Positions 36,544 through 48,976 of a stretch of DNA of 64,000 bases are shown in pieces. The stretch's first letter is position 1, and the number at the start of each line of letters is the position of its first letter. Position numbers and translations under genes: made by a program. Origin of the DNA: Chrysemys picta bellii (Eukaryota; Chordata; Testudines; Emydidae); assembly GCF_011386835.1 (NCBI RefSeq), contig NC_088796.1, positions 86,883,968-86,947,967 of the forward strand. Reading direction: 5' to 3'. The notes beneath the pieces were generated by a model, which was not told where the DNA came from, did not search any database, and worked only from the letters and a program-made list of their open reading frames with translations.

Positions 36544-37025
36544 CAGGGCTGGCTCCAGGCACTAGCCGACCAAGCACATGCTTGGGGCGGCACCTTATAA
36601 GGGGCGGCCAATGTTAGGGTGGCGGGGGGCGCTCGCGGTGTTTTTGTTTTTGTTAGTGGGGCAGCGCTCGAGGGTTTTTTTGTTTGTTTGTTTCGGTGGC
36701 GCAGTGCTGCGGAGGGCGGGGGCTTTGGCAGCGCGGCACTCGGGGGTTTGGGAGGCCCGGGCCGGAGCGGCGCTCGGAGGGGGCAGGGGTTTGGGCGGCC
36801 CGGCGCGGCGCTCTGGGGGTTTGGGCGGCCCGGCGCTCGGAGAGGGGGGTTGGCTGGCCTGGCCTGGCGCTCCGAGGGTTTAGGCGGCCCGGCGAGGCGC
36901 TCGGTGGGGCGGGGGGTTGGGCGGCGCTGTGGGGGGTCAGCTGCGCAGTGCTGTGGGGGGGTGTTACAGTGAAGCGGCGCTCTTCTTTTTTGCCTGGGGC
37001 GGCAAAAAAGTTAGAGCCAGCCCTG
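36544..37025. mobile_element. hAT-type short element, GC-rich, 8-bp duplication
   Basis: TIRs are CAGGGCTGGCTC and its complement GAGCCAGCCCTG. ATACTGAC flanks both sides (36536-36543, 37026-37033). The interior is a run of degenerate GGCGGCCCGGCGCTCGG-like units. The long open frames on both strands across it are compositional, not genes. Confidence 0.9.
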
Positions 37026-38176
37026 ATACTGACAAACACTTGTATACCGGTAAAAAAGTGTGGCCACACTAAGGGTTGTACTGCTGTAAATTATATCAGT
37101 TTCTAAGCCAATGTTACAATAGTGGTACAAAAACTATGTGCAGATCAGTTTCCTGCAGGAATCAAAGTTGCATCCAAGCAGAAGCCACAATGGAGAGCAG
37201 TGGAAAACCTATCAATCTCCCTCAGAGTGAATTTCCCTGGACTGCAGGAGACAAGGCTGGTGCAGGGATGCAGAGACTCTATCTTAACAGATTTCATGCT
37301 ACATTTTTCAAGTGTGATTTGCAAACCTGACAGGACAGCAGTGCATTCCAGTGTATTGCACAACCCAATGGCTTAAAATTTGACTGCACAGTTATGGGGT
37401 TATTCTTTTACAGTGATTGAAGTTATCTTTGCCGATGTACTGAAATCCTATTCTGCATGAATATTCTCTATAAATAATCAAGCAATGAATACATAAATAG
37501 GTTAGTCGTAAATAACCTGCTACTGTAAAAAAACCTCTCATTCATTTATCATATTTCTACCAGTTGAGGTGCAGAGCCAAAATGTAGTAAGTGACCTGTT
37601 TCAGCAAAAACACAATTTGGACTAAGTGTAATTATTAAAATGGTGTTTTGCCAACCTAACTCACATGAAAAATAACAGGCTATTAAACCTCAGTGACGCA
37701 TTTAGTATTATATACCTCAGACATAAATATCAATCTATTCTTATCTTTTAAAACAGAAGACAGCAAGCTTAGAAAGATACTATTAAAGGCAACCTTTTTC
37801 ACGTTTACGAGGGGATATAAATAATGGACTCTTCTTGCCACAAGGGTCACACAGACTAGTGGTCTCAAATATGTTCCTCACAGGAATAGAGTTCAGAAAG
37901 CTCATTGCATGAATCTTCACTCCACAACCATCACTCACATCCATTCCAAGCCCCCTCCCCCCCCGATGAAAGTTCTATGGGCCCATGATAGTATTACTGT
38001 TGTGTAATCTTCAGCTATTTTAGGTGCTATACTGCAGTAATTCATTTTACAGTTGTGTCTTTATAGGGGAAAGCATGTCAAATTAACCTTTAGCAGCCAG
38101 AAATTTGATTCCTGAACTTTTCTTCCATTTCTCTGTTTAATGTTACACTTTGAAATGTGCAGTGGATGTATAGGGC

Positions 38177-38537
38177 CAAGGCCGGCTTTAAGCCGATTCC
38201 CCAGAATGGGGCCCCGCACCTAAGAGGGCCCCTCAACGTCCGGGGCTGCCGGCAGAGTGGAGGAAAAAAAAAAAAAAGCCACGTCCTGCTTCTCCCCCCT
38301 CCCTCCAGCGCTTGCACCACCATACAGCTGATCAGCGCAAGCCTGGGAGGGAGGGGTGAGGAGGAGGAATGCGGTGTTCTTGGGGAAGACGCCAGGCCAG
38401 GGCGGGGATTTGGGGAGGGATCCAATGGGGCAGGGAGGGGGCGGAGTCGGGGGGGGGCGGGGTGGAGTTGGGGTGGGGGGGGCGCGAGACAATTCGCATT
38501 GTGGCGTGGGGCCCTGCACCTGCTAAAGCCAGCCCTG
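38177..38537. mobile_element. hAT-type short element, 8-bp duplication
   Basis: Ends CAAGGCCGGCTTTA and TAAAGCCAGCCCTG; TATAGGGC on both sides (38169-38176, 38538-38545). The left part (GGGGCCCCGCACCTAAGAGG) is shared with the element at 51208-51583, so these are the same family. Confidence 0.9.
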
Positions 38538-39246
38538 TATAGGGCCATCTAAAATGAATCTGGGTAAAAGGAAGACACGTTGTTTCCTGGATTCCTTGCT
38601 CTCTTCTTACTCAGGCAAAACTCCCAGTGTCTGAGCAAGTACTTCAGGATTTGACTCATAATGAATTTGGATTCTAGCCGACTTCAGTTGAGTTAGTGTT
38701 TATTAACACCAGTGTACATGAGAGAAGGATTGGACCCAAGAAGGGCAATTTTGACTTGGAGATGATTTAACTGCCTTGGTGCCATTTGAACAGTGGGGTA
38801 CCCAGAGGCCATTAGGTAGAGCATGCATAATAGCAAACTTGTTATGTAGAGTAGAATTTGAAATGTTACAGTCAATTTTATAGAATTCCAGTGATCTATT
38901 AGGATATGCATTTAGGAAGTTGGGAACCAATGGTAAAAGGTTAATAAAGGAGCACTAAAGAATGTGGGTGTTCAGGAAGATCATTCCCATATGGAGCTAC
39001 CTCGAAATTCCAGATGAACTTTTAAATAGACTTAGAAGGGAAAGGACTATTATAGTGAATATGTGACATCTACCAATTCTTCTGAACATTGGTGCTCTGA
39101 CACCAATCTCACAGAAAGGGTGTTTTCAGGTGATGCAGCATCAGAAATGCTGAATGGTTAATACTATGTGATGTCACGTTCCATATATCAACCATCTAGA
39201 ATCTACACAGCAATGACACCACAGCAATGCGATGTGGGGTAACCAC

Positions 39247-39905
39247 AGAGATGAAAGTAAGCCGGCCCTTTAAAGGGCCTGGGGCTCCCCTCAGTGGCCC
39301 TTTAAATTGCTGCCAGAGCCCTGCCACCGCTACCCCAGACTGGGAGCCCCAGGGCCTTTAAATCACCCCGGAGCTACCAGCTGCAGAGGCGGCTGGGAAG
39401 CCTGGGGCTCAGGGGCAAATTAAAGGGCCCGGGACTCCCACTGCCACGAAGCTCCAGGCCCTTTAAGTCCCCGCCAGAGCCCTGCCACCGCTACCCCAGC
39501 AGCGGCAGGGCTCCAGAGATGATTTAAAGGTCCTGGGCCTCCCCGCCATGGCAGGAGCACCGGGCCCTTTAAATCCCCGCCCAAGCCCTGCCACCGCTAC
39601 CCCAGCCCTAGCCTGAGCCCTACCACCCCGGAGTAGTGGTGGCAGGGCTCCGGCAGTGATTTAAAGGGCCCAGAACTCTGCAGCGGCTGGAGCCCCGGGC
39701 CCTTTAATTCGCCCCTGAGCCCCAGGGCTTCCAGCCGCCTTTGCAGCTGGTAGCTCCGGGGTGATTTAAAGGCCCTGGGGCTCCCAGCCACAGCCAGAGC
39801 CCCAGGGCCTTTAAATCTTGAAAGGCCCCGCCTCTTCCCGTTGAGGCCATGCCCACTGAGGACTCCGGCGTACCGGTAAGTCCTTTAAGTTACTTTCACC
39901 CCCGA
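39247..39905. mobile_element. GC-rich element with repeated internal units, 8-bp duplication
   Basis: GTAACCAC flanks both sides (39239-39246, 39906-39913). The ends carry GATGAAAGTAA and TTACTTTCACC in inverted order. Inside, a unit of about 45 bp (CCCTTTAA...GAGCCCTGCCACCGCTACC) occurs three times (about 39297, 39458, 39563), and inverted versions follow. Not coding. Confidence 0.78.
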
Positions 39906-39913
39906 GTAACCAC

Positions 39914-42150
39914 TCACATTGGCGACTCACAAATTCTACTCACTACCCACTTGTTTCAGAAAGGAAAAATATGTTAGTGGGAAGTATTAACTGGCTAAAT
40001 GCCACTGGCCAGCAGGCAGGCTCAGAATCACACATCAGAATCATGATGGATTAAAATTTTCAAAAGGACCCACTTCTGTTGGGAAACCAGCATGACAAAA
40101 CCTAGTGCCTCAAAGTTGGGCACCCAAGAAGGGAGGCATCCAAAATTGGCAGCTACTTGTGAAAAATAAGGCAGCTGTTTGGAGTATAAAGAAACCCCTC
40201 ACTGATACCACATGAAGAGTTTCTAACAGATTTTTAAAAATCAAATGAAAGTCCAGTATATTACGGCAGAATCAAATGTGAGTCAAAGGAGAATAGCCTT
40301 TGGAGGGCAGACCAGCTCAGATAGTTCATCAGGAGCTTGTACTTGACATCTGAGAAAACAGCATAATTATCTGAAGTGTCAAGTAGGCAGCTGCCACTGC
40401 TGGAAGAGTCTTTTAGTGTTGTAATGATCCACTCTGCTAAGGAGTAACGATGAGTAATATAATCATATTCAGTCAGTCACTCATAACATATTATTACTGG
40501 GGAACATATTCTAATCTTTGCATGATGCAGGTTTTGTTTCTTTTTATAAGATTAAAGATAAGGAAAGGGCATATTTCCGCGAGTCATTGATGTAGGCTTG
40601 TTTTTTAGGATGAGGCCACAGGCTGGAGAGCCGTAATACTATTGTGATAGTGCCCCAGTGAAACAAATTATTATCAACAAAGCACTTTAAACAAAAGGTG
40701 CTAATAAAACAGATGATTGACCCCTCAGAGTTTATATAGGAAACTGCTTCCTATATATCCTTCTGTGTCAAATCTCTACTCATCCAAGATTTCACAGCAG
40801 GGTCCTTCTGTGCCAAACCTGCAGACACCTCTTGACCTAAAGGAAAATATTTGCTTGCTCCAGACAGTAAAGAACAACACACACAACAGTCAAGCAGGTG
40901 TGATGTTCCATCCAGTAGATGATTATGTTATACATACTCACTGGCCAGTCTGTGCTCACTCCCCCACTTCCTGCAGTTTGACAACACTCATCCTTGGGCA
41001 TCTAGACTTCTCAAAGGAAAATGATTGCATCTGAAAGTTGGTTTTTAGCTGTACTAGTTTGCCAGCCTATTTGGATGGACTGAGCATAGAGTTTGACCAA
41101 ACTATTCATTATGATGGAATTTTCATAGCCAAAAAAAAAAAACAAGCCAGTACCAAAGTTACCCCTCAGAGCATAAGTTTAAAGGCCTTTTAAAAGATCT
41201 TTAGCATTTTAATGCTACATTATATATGAAGGACTTATACTTGCCCCTTTCCCTAATTTATGCCACATCAGATTGTTCCTTCATGCTTTGTTGGTCTACA
41301 ACATGGCACTCTGGCAGCATGGCACTCTTCAGAGGTCATCCAATAACTATACAATTCAGATTGGCTTTCTCTAGTGTAGCTTTATTAGATTTTCATAAAG
41401 GTTGACCCCTTTCTTAGAGCAGTCCCACAAATACCAACAAGGACCTATGAGGCAGTGGGGATTATCAGCTCCATTGTAGAAACCTGGGTAACAAACTCTA
41501 TAGCTAGCAGAGTACCGGTAAATGGTTGATGCAAGGGACTTCAGCAGTGGATGGCAACCAAGGTGCACACTGATCAAGATGAGACTATAAGTAACCCAGG
41601 AGCATATTTTTCTCTCCCTTCTTCCCTTTCATCTCATGCACTTGAGTCTGTGAGGGAACTGGAGGTTATTTAAGGAGGATGATATGGGGGATTCTGTTTC
41701 ATGCTCAAGGCAGAAGTGTTACGTGCCAATGAGATCATATAATGCATGGTGCAATTTTTCAGTTCATTTCTTTTGGGAATAAGCAACTGACTGAGCTTAA
41801 CTTTTCAATGTATCATTAAGGCCTGATAACCCTATAAGCATTTGGTGGTATCAGTAGGTACCCTACGCATGTTGAGAATTTTAATACCCACCAGAGCTTG
41901 AATATTATATATTTAACAAGGAGAAATCTCCCTGCCTTCTGCCCTTTTTCATATAAGCTCATCTCTCTATTTTACCAAGCTGTGTTTTTAACAGTATTTA
42001 AGCTGGCATTTTGATAAATGAGAGAACAAGGACATAAGCTCCCTAAGGCTTCACACACTGTGTGCTTCACATTTTAGATGTATAATTCTCCAGCGCAGTT
42101 TGTGCTTGATATTATTTGGAATAGTAGTAGGAATTATTTAAAAGTAACAC
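39914..42150. other. Intergenic, nothing recognised
   Basis: AT-rich sequence without gene or clear repeat. The frame at 40717-41034 has no motif. Confidence 0.45.
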
Positions 42151-42159
42151 ATTACCTAC

Positions 42160-42403
42160 AGATCACCACCACCTTTGATCTCTTATTAGAACCACAGAAG
42201 AGAGAGAACCTAAGGAGTCTTTCCACTTTCTCTAGCCGAGCCTTTGATGAGGACAGCATTGTTTCTTGCAGAACATTTTCTAGTGAATTGTTCAGTGCCA
42301 TTTTAAGTGTCTCATATACTGGGGCCTCTACAATGTCCCTTGGAAGACGATTCCAACAGCTACTCATTCTGTACCAAAAACATAGGTATAGCATGCAAAT
42401 CAT
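42160..42403 (-). mobile_element. LINE C-terminal fragment, antisense
   Basis: On the minus strand the frame reads WNRLPRDIVEAPVYETLK, the C-terminal block of CR1/L2-type ORF2 proteins, then runs on without known similarity. It lies just upstream of the FAM240 exon. Confidence 0.5.
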
Positions 42404-42595
42404 TTCTAAGCATATTTCACTGTCTGATATTTTATTTCTAGGCAGAATAAGCCTCAGTTATCACTTCTTGTCTGACTAGATTATGGTTTTAGTGCATTTT
42501 ATAAGAAAGTATCCAAAGTCTTTGCAATGTGGCATGTGCATCAGTTTAGAAGTTTTAACAAGGAAAGGGCTTCTAACCTTTGGCTTACTTTTCAG

Positions 42596-42744
42596 AAAAT
42601 GAATAAGACTATCAGCTTCAGACGCCCCAAGATCTGTGTCCATGATGCAAAAGGACTGAAAAACTTTTGGGAAAAAATCATTGAAAATCACACTCAGCAA
42701 CAACAAGGCGAAGACTCTAGATTAAGCAGAAGTGCCCTGAAGAA
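42596..42744 (+). CDS. FAM240A: FAM240 coding exon 1
   Basis: Acceptor TACTTTTCAG, three bases, then ATG at 42599. Encodes MNKTISFRRPKICVHDAK, GLKNFWEKIIENH, a QQQQ run and SRLSRSALK. Donor GTGAGT at 42745; if not spliced, the frame stops at the TGA inside the donor. Confidence 0.82.
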
Positions 42745-44948
42745 GTGAGTTGCATTTTTTCTTTTGTATGGCATCACGGTTGTATTTCCACGTTTCATAA
42801 TAAGGCAGCCCATTACTAGTTTGCTTTATTCACAGCACATAAGTTTTCCGCTAGCTCTTTGGCATTTTTCCTCCCACATTTCCATGGCTCTCCTATGTGG
42901 AAACTCAAATGCCTCCTCACCCTTGAGCCCCTAGGTCAGTCCTCAAGGCCGCGGAGCACAACCACCTAAAAATTAAAATGTATTAATATTATAACTTGTG
43001 ACAGCCAAGAAATATTGAGATTTCTACCTGGAGCTGGGACAATGAGTAAATGAAAATTGTTAAATTAAGTGGATAGACAAACGGTCCATTAATAACTAGA
43101 GTAATAATGTACACTTCTATAGCACCTTTTAATGTATTTCATAACACTTAACATTTATGAAGCCCACAGTACTCCAGGGAGGGAGTATTATCCTCACTTT
43201 ACAGATATGGAAACTGAGGCACACAGAGATCTTGTAACTTATTTAAGGCTATGTCTCAAGTCAATGGCAATGCTAGAAGTAGAGGAACTCAAGAGCCTTG
43301 CTCCCAATGTCATTTTAACTACTAGATAACTGTCCCAGTGTAAGATAATCAGGTTGTTGACAAAGTGAGAAGCTTATTATAAGCAGTTGGACAAGCGGCA
43401 TCCCTCAAATGATTAAAAATCTACAGGGTTACAGTTCCACAAAAAGGGGGCCATGCAGACTGAAACAGCTCCCATAGCAATCACAAGTTATGCTATTTGT
43501 GAAGGGATGACAGTTTCTTTTTTCTTCATTTGGGTTTTTTAAAAGTGAGTTTTGTATAAAGAATAAGGTGCACAAAAAGGATATTTTATTTGCTCAGTGT
43601 TCCCGAGCAATTCTGGCTGCACCAAAATAAAACCAAGCAGGTCCCATTCAAGGTCATCTTGACCAGTGCCTGAGCTGTTCATAAACTGTTCTAATTTACA
43701 CACAGGTAGCTTCAGGAGGCTATGTACATTGATATTGCAAAATCTGCAGATTGCTGCCTAGCATAGCTCATACCTGGAAGCATTAGCAGCTTTAACTGAA
43801 GATGAGTGTTCTCTCTGTGTTCCTTGGGACAGTAGTTAACAAGGAACAGCAGGGAAAACACTGTGTTTTGAATGGCAAATGTTTTTGGCTAATTACGCTG
43901 TTTTCTGAGAACCTGAATATGCTCACTTGAGAATGCCAATGTCAGTGTAGGACAGATCAAACTGAAAAGGTTAAACTATCATTTGCAGTCAAAACTGGAA
44001 ACCAAATTAACGTAAGTAACTGTATAAAATATCCACAACCTTTACTGCTGAGTAATTCTGAAATAAAATTGCCAGCTGCTGTCCTTATTGATACATCAAA
44101 TGTAATTTGCAAAAAATATCCAGTGCTATCTTTAGCTTTGTGATGTGACATTTGATCCCATAGTATTATCTTAGTCAAGTGTTTGATACCCATCATTCCA
44201 CTGGAAAACTACAATGGCAACAGATAACTTGCAGTGGTCCTGATGACACCCTTCCCTCTACACCATACTGAACCTTAAAGCTATGTGGCTTCTCTCCCTC
44301 ATGACATCAGTTCCCTTCATTATATACATATAAGGTTTGATGACAATGAAGAAAAAGGATTTGATTATGTTTAAAAGGTTCAGGACACAAAGTAACATCA
44401 CAATTACGGAATGATACATAGGCCTTTTTCTTCTCCAATGCAGCATGGTAAATTATGTTTTCTCATTGCAACTTTAAATTTGCATATTGCGTGACCTTAC
44501 CAGAAAGAGTATTTCTGTGTGGCCTTGAGAATGCCCCAGAGAAGGCAGAGCATTCATACTAATGAGAGTACTTCGGCAGTTGTCTGACTCATTAGGAATC
44601 CAGGAATGTCACCCACTGTTGAGTGATACCATCATTGCCATCACCATGCTCTGTGTTCCTAATCTAGAAAGCCAGAGAGGTGGTAAATAAATCTAAGGCA
44701 AGTGCCTTGGTGATGAAAGAGAGGAGAAAGCTTTGATATCATTAAAAAGATCTAGATACATTTGAAAAATTTGGCTCAGCGCTTACTGATCAGAGTGTTT
44801 GTTCCTTGTTCCCAGACTCCGACATGAATGGACCCAGAGGCTGGAAGGCCGAATAAAAATGCTACAAAAGTCCTGTGGAGAGCAGGAAGGACAGATGTCC
44901 CTATTATCAATTGAAACATTTCAGCCAATAGATAAAACAGCTGCATAA
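42599..44948 (+). CDS. FAM240A: FAM240-family small protein, two coding exons
   Basis: Exons 42599-42744 and 44816-44948 join in phase (AA+A, Lys) with acceptor TTCCTTGTTCCCAG and donor GTGAGT. The product has about 92 residues. The core GLKNFWEKIIENH, then SRLSRSALKKLRHEWTQRLE, is the FAM240 signature, here crossing the splice site at KK/L. The family's function is not known to me. The start ATG follows an acceptor-like TTACTTTTCAG by three bases, so the 5' UTR is probably spliced from further upstream. Human FAM240A lies near TDGF1, and the same order and strand are seen here, about 35 kb apart; FAM240B or C would be the alternative. No damage seen. Confidence 0.82.
43105..43325 (-). repeat. 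MIR SINE, antisense, in FAM240 intron
   Basis: TATTATCCTCACTTTACAGA, then GGAAACTGAGGCACACAGAG, the reversed MIR core. The usual CAAGTCA part is replaced by AAGGCTATGTCTCAAGTCA. Confidence 0.85.
44816..44948 (+). CDS. FAM240A: FAM240 coding exon 2
   Basis: Begins A/CTC CGA CAT (K, LRH) and encodes EWTQRLEGRIKMLQK and an acidic/polar tail to TAA at 44946-44948. An AATAAA occurs at about 45571 and could be the polyadenylation signal; this is uncertain. Confidence 0.82.
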
Positions 44949-45988
44949 AGTTACTGTTGGAAGATAAGAAGTATTGGGCCTGATTCTGATCTCACATATA
45001 CCATTGTTAACCACAAGTAACTCCACTAAACTGGTGAGAGATCAGAATCAGGTCCACTGTTTCTCAGAGCTCAGCCTGCTCCAAAAGCTACTGTAGGTAA
45101 TAGTAAAACCCTGTGGAATTTCAATAGGTATTACAATGAAGATGGAAGTCTATAGTACATGATTGCTACAAATCAGGCCATGAAAAAGACAAGAACCAAG
45201 TATCATCAGTTCTACACGATATATCATTTTGATGCAGTAGGACTTAGCTTTGCATTTCGAAGTGGCAATATATACACCCTTAGGAAAGAAAATCACTTAT
45301 TTAATGGGTTTAATACATTCAGGTGCCTGGGGGTAAAGTTAACTTGAGCAGTTTGCACATTTCCACTTACAGAGATCAATCATACTGTGCCTGACTTAAT
45401 GTAGATACACGCTGTCCTGTCTGCCTTGATGAGCCTCCTGTGAAGTGAGATAAGAATTACTGTGGTCAGCAGGTTAGAAGTAGCAACAAAAATGGAATCA
45501 GGAAAAAAAGAATGAGCAATTTTGGTCGACATACAGGTGATTTTCCACATCTTCATTTTTAAGCCAAGGGAATAAAGGATTTTGGCTTTGGTGTGGGTTA
45601 GATAAGAACAAGGTTAGTGAGGTAATTATGAATTAGTATCAGGAATGTCTGGGTAGAAGAGTAAAGAAATTAAAGTTTGAAGCAGAGGCAACAATGCAAT
45701 TTATCACAATATTCATGCTCCACAGTGCATCTCTCGCCAATTTGAGATAACCCAAACACTTGTTGCATTTTCTTTAAAAAGACCAAATAGGCCAGATGAA
45801 ATGTAGTGGAATATGGATGAATGATGCATAAGAATATTTCTGTAGCCAGTCTGACACTTTGGCAATTCTTGGATTACCTCTTGTGCATAACAATCTAGTC
45901 ATCATTTCAATTCACTATATTGACTGCCACGTGCTGGAAAACAGTGCACAAATGCAAAGAATTACTTCTCTAGCAAAGCCGAGCCTTA

Positions 45989-46214
45989 GGCCTTGGCTAC
46001 ACTTGCGGATTTACAGCGCTGCGAGAGCTCTCTTGCAGCGCTGCGAGTACTCCACCTCTCTGAGGGGAATAGCTTGCAGCACTGCGAGCGAGCGTGCAGC
46101 GCTGATTACACTGGCGCTTTACAGCGCTGCACTCGCTGCACTCGGGGGGGGTGTTTTTTCACACCCCTGAGCGCAGCAAGTGCAGCGCTGTGAATTGCCA
46201 GTGTAGCCAAGGCC
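45989..46214. mobile_element. Harbinger-type MITE with TTA duplication
   Basis: Ends GGCCTTGGCTACACTTGCG and CAGTGTAGCCAAGGCC; TTA on both sides (45986-45988, 46215-46217). The termini match the Harbinger at 49412. The interior is made of GCAGCGCTGCGAG repeats. 226 bp; open frames across it are not genes. Confidence 0.88.
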
Positions 46215-46301
46215 TTATTCTCCTTAGCCCTGCACCCTGTGTAGTCCTTTACATCAGAGCTAATGGAATGTAAATGTTACCAAAACCAGCATGGTAGTGA
46301 C

Positions 46302-46697
46302 TACAGCTGGTCAAAACCTGGACTATCCATTACATGGGAAATGGACACCTTGAATTTTTTTCTGAATTGGAACTAAAGCAATTTTTTCAAAATTTCCCAC
46401 AAAACATTTTTGAAAAAAATATTGTTTGGGGTTAATCAAAGTGTTCAAGTTTGATAAAAGTCAAACATTCCATTCAGATTTTGGCTTTTTATCTCATAAT
46501 TTAGACTATAAAATAAAATAAATTTCAAAGTCATTTTGAAACAAAAACCCCAAAATGTCCCATTTTTTAAACACATTTTTCATTTTTTAAACCAAATTTC
46601 AACAAAAACAATACATTCCAGCAGAAAGTTTCTATTTTGACAAAAGGTACATTTTCAGAAGGAAAATGTTCGGTCAGAAATTTTTTGACCAGCTCTA
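46302..46697. mobile_element. hAT-type AT-rich short element, 8-bp duplication
   Basis: Ends TACAGCTGGTC and GACCAGCTCTA; GTAGTGAC on both sides (46294-46301, 46698-46705). The interior has many TTTTGAAA/TTTCAAAA words. Same family as 21985-22320. Confidence 0.88.
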
Positions 46698-46705
46698 GTA
46701 GTGAC

Positions 46706-48440
46706 TTGCACCAGATTTTTTACAGGGGTAATGGACTCCACAAAGTACAAGGCCCTCTTTTGATAGAAGCCCATCCCAACTGATATGTATTGTGACTGCA
46801 TGCTTTTCAGCAGACAATGGACTTAAAAATCATCAATATGCTGAGTTATAATAAAGATGTAGTTGCTTTTAACTGTGCAATGTAAGTCTCCTCCTTGTGT
46901 GCTCATTTAACCCAAACACTTGTTGCATTTCCATTTTTTTTTTAAATAAAACATTAGATTAAATGTAGTGGAAAATGAATTAATGATGCATAAGAATATT
47001 TCTGTAGCCACTCTGGCAATTCTCTGTTACTTGTGTAAATTATTAGGAACTCAGCTCTGTTTTGATTTAAACAAAATAGCATCCTGAGGGTTTCCTATAC
47101 AGAATAGAATAGATTCTTATACTGCCTTCATCGCCATCAATTTAAGAAGACTTTCCTCTCATATGGAAAATTAAAGAGGATTTGAACCTGCACCCATTTA
47201 CACACAAAAAACAAATACCAGCCACCCTTCCACGAATCTGCTATGGAGGTCTATAGGAGGTGAGGTCTGATAATCTATGAGAGTAGGGTTCCCTTTCTCC
47301 AGCCCTCTGGCCTGTCTGGCCATTCACATTTTTATAATGGTGCAGTTCAACTAATATCAATAGGGATTATTTGCAATTTATATTTGGTGTGAGAGGAGAA
47401 TCGGGCCCTTCGTGTTTATATAAGGTCAACTGATTCTTTTCTATTAAATTTCTTAATGAAAATATTTCTAATGTACACTAGGAGTTTTATTGAATTATAT
47501 CTGGTTGCTTAGTAAATTAATAGTAACATTATGTGAGGCAGCTGAGAAGACTAAATGAATGAGAGCAATCCACACATTCGTTTAGCAATTCAGCATTCTC
47601 CAGAGAGTACTGGAGACCCACATGATGCCCCTGAGTGCTAGAGTTTCCATTTGGATCTGTGAGTGGGCTGAGGGATGTGTAAAATCACTTCTACTGCAAG
47701 CAGATAGCATCATATTGATTACACATCTGAGGAGTCTCATGAGCATTGTTTATGCCAGCAAGTATACAGAATGTATTTCACTTGTGTAATGTGCTCATGA
47801 TACATTCATTGCAGGGGAGTATGCACATAGCTGGCATGAAAAGCTAAAATCCTCCCACCTCTAGTCAAAATGCAATCCTTTGGAGAACCTGAGTCTACAT
47901 GCATTAGACATGCTTATCTGTCCCAACACATTTTACAAGACAGCAGTATCTTAGCAACCCTACAGGATTGAGCAGCAGCTACTTTTAGCCCCCAAATACA
48001 TATGTTCTGCCACTTTTTTGGTGCTACTATACATAAGGGTCAGTCTGAGAAAAGAATCAAGTGCTAGAAATTATTAAATTTAGGAGCCAGCTGTACCTTT
48101 ACATAATGGACTAGGCTATGGACAAAATCCAAAGCAAAACGATGTACCAGCACTTTAGATCATGCACTCTGCTTTGCAATTATTAGCAAACATCTTTGAA
48201 AGCAGCAACCATAGTTTTTTGTTTGTTTTTTTACAAAAAGTCACAACAATTCCAGCTGGAATGGATCATCCAAAAAGTTGTGTCTCACTCTCAAAAAAAT
48301 AATAATAATAATTAATTCTCAGCAACGTTTGTAATCTGAGCCTAAAGGATTTTCAAGGAGTTATATGCTATGCCTGTAATTAAGGGCATCTACATGACAT
48401 ACTATTTCTCACGTGAAGTTACCATTTTTTGTTAGGATAT
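46706..48440. other. Intergenic, nothing recognised
   Basis: Unique AT-rich sequence. The words at 46911-46985 repeat those at 45745-45840 (CCCAAACACTTGTTGCATTT; ATGATGCATAAGAATATTTC), a local duplication of about 90 bp that flanks the two short elements. Confidence 0.55.
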
Positions 48441-48670
48441 GTCTGCACTGCAGTTAAAACACCCGCAGCTGGCCAGGGCTCAGGCTGCAGGGCTGTTTAA
48501 ATGCAGTCTAGACATTTGAGCTCAGGCTGCAGCCTGAGCTCTGGGATCCTCCCATTTCTGAGGGTCCTAGAGCGCAAGCCCAAACGCCTACTACAATCAG
48601 ACAGTCTCTTACCAGAACTTTAGCCCGAGTCAGCTACGGGACAGTCACAGATGTCTAATTGCACTGTAAA
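48441..48670. mobile_element. Short TIR-type repeat
   Basis: Starts GGATATGTCTGCACTGCAGT and contains a palindrome GAGCTCAGGCTGCAGCCTGA plus GCTC. Right end decayed (GTCACAGATGTCTAATTGCA). Confidence 0.5.
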
Positions 48671-48694
48671 TATTGACTAGTGGCCTTATCCTTA

Positions 48695-48976
48695 AGCTAT
48701 GTCTACACTAACCCCCGAATTGATGCTCTGGGGATCAATGCACCGGGGTCGATTTGGCGGGTCTAGTGAAGACCCGCCAAATCAACGTCAGATCTCTCTC
48801 CAGTCGACCCCAGTATTCTACCCCAAACGAAAAGAGTAAGGTAAGTCAACAGGAGAGTGTCTCCCATCGACCCAGGGTAGTGTGGACCCAGTGGTAAGTC
48901 GACCTAAGCTATGTCAACTCAAGCTATGTTATTCACGTAGCTAACGTCGACTTACCACACTAGTGTAGGCATAGCC
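48695..48976. mobile_element. TIR element with TAGTGAA-loop hairpin
   Basis: Ends AGCTATGTCTACACTA and TAGTGTAGGCATAGCC, flanked by TTA and TAA. The internal hairpin 48748-48763/48771-48786 has stem GGCGGGTC/GACCCGCC and loop TAGTGAA. Related to the element at 16872-17152. Confidence 0.75.

Noticed and set aside
36578..37106. Long open frames on both strands over the GC-rich block
   Set aside because: They lie wholly inside a hAT-type element with an 8-bp duplication and consist of low-complexity Gly/Arg/Ala or Pro/Ala runs.
38090..38552. Frames of 99-152 codons on both strands
   Set aside because: They cover the hAT-type element 38177-38537 and its GC-rich interior.
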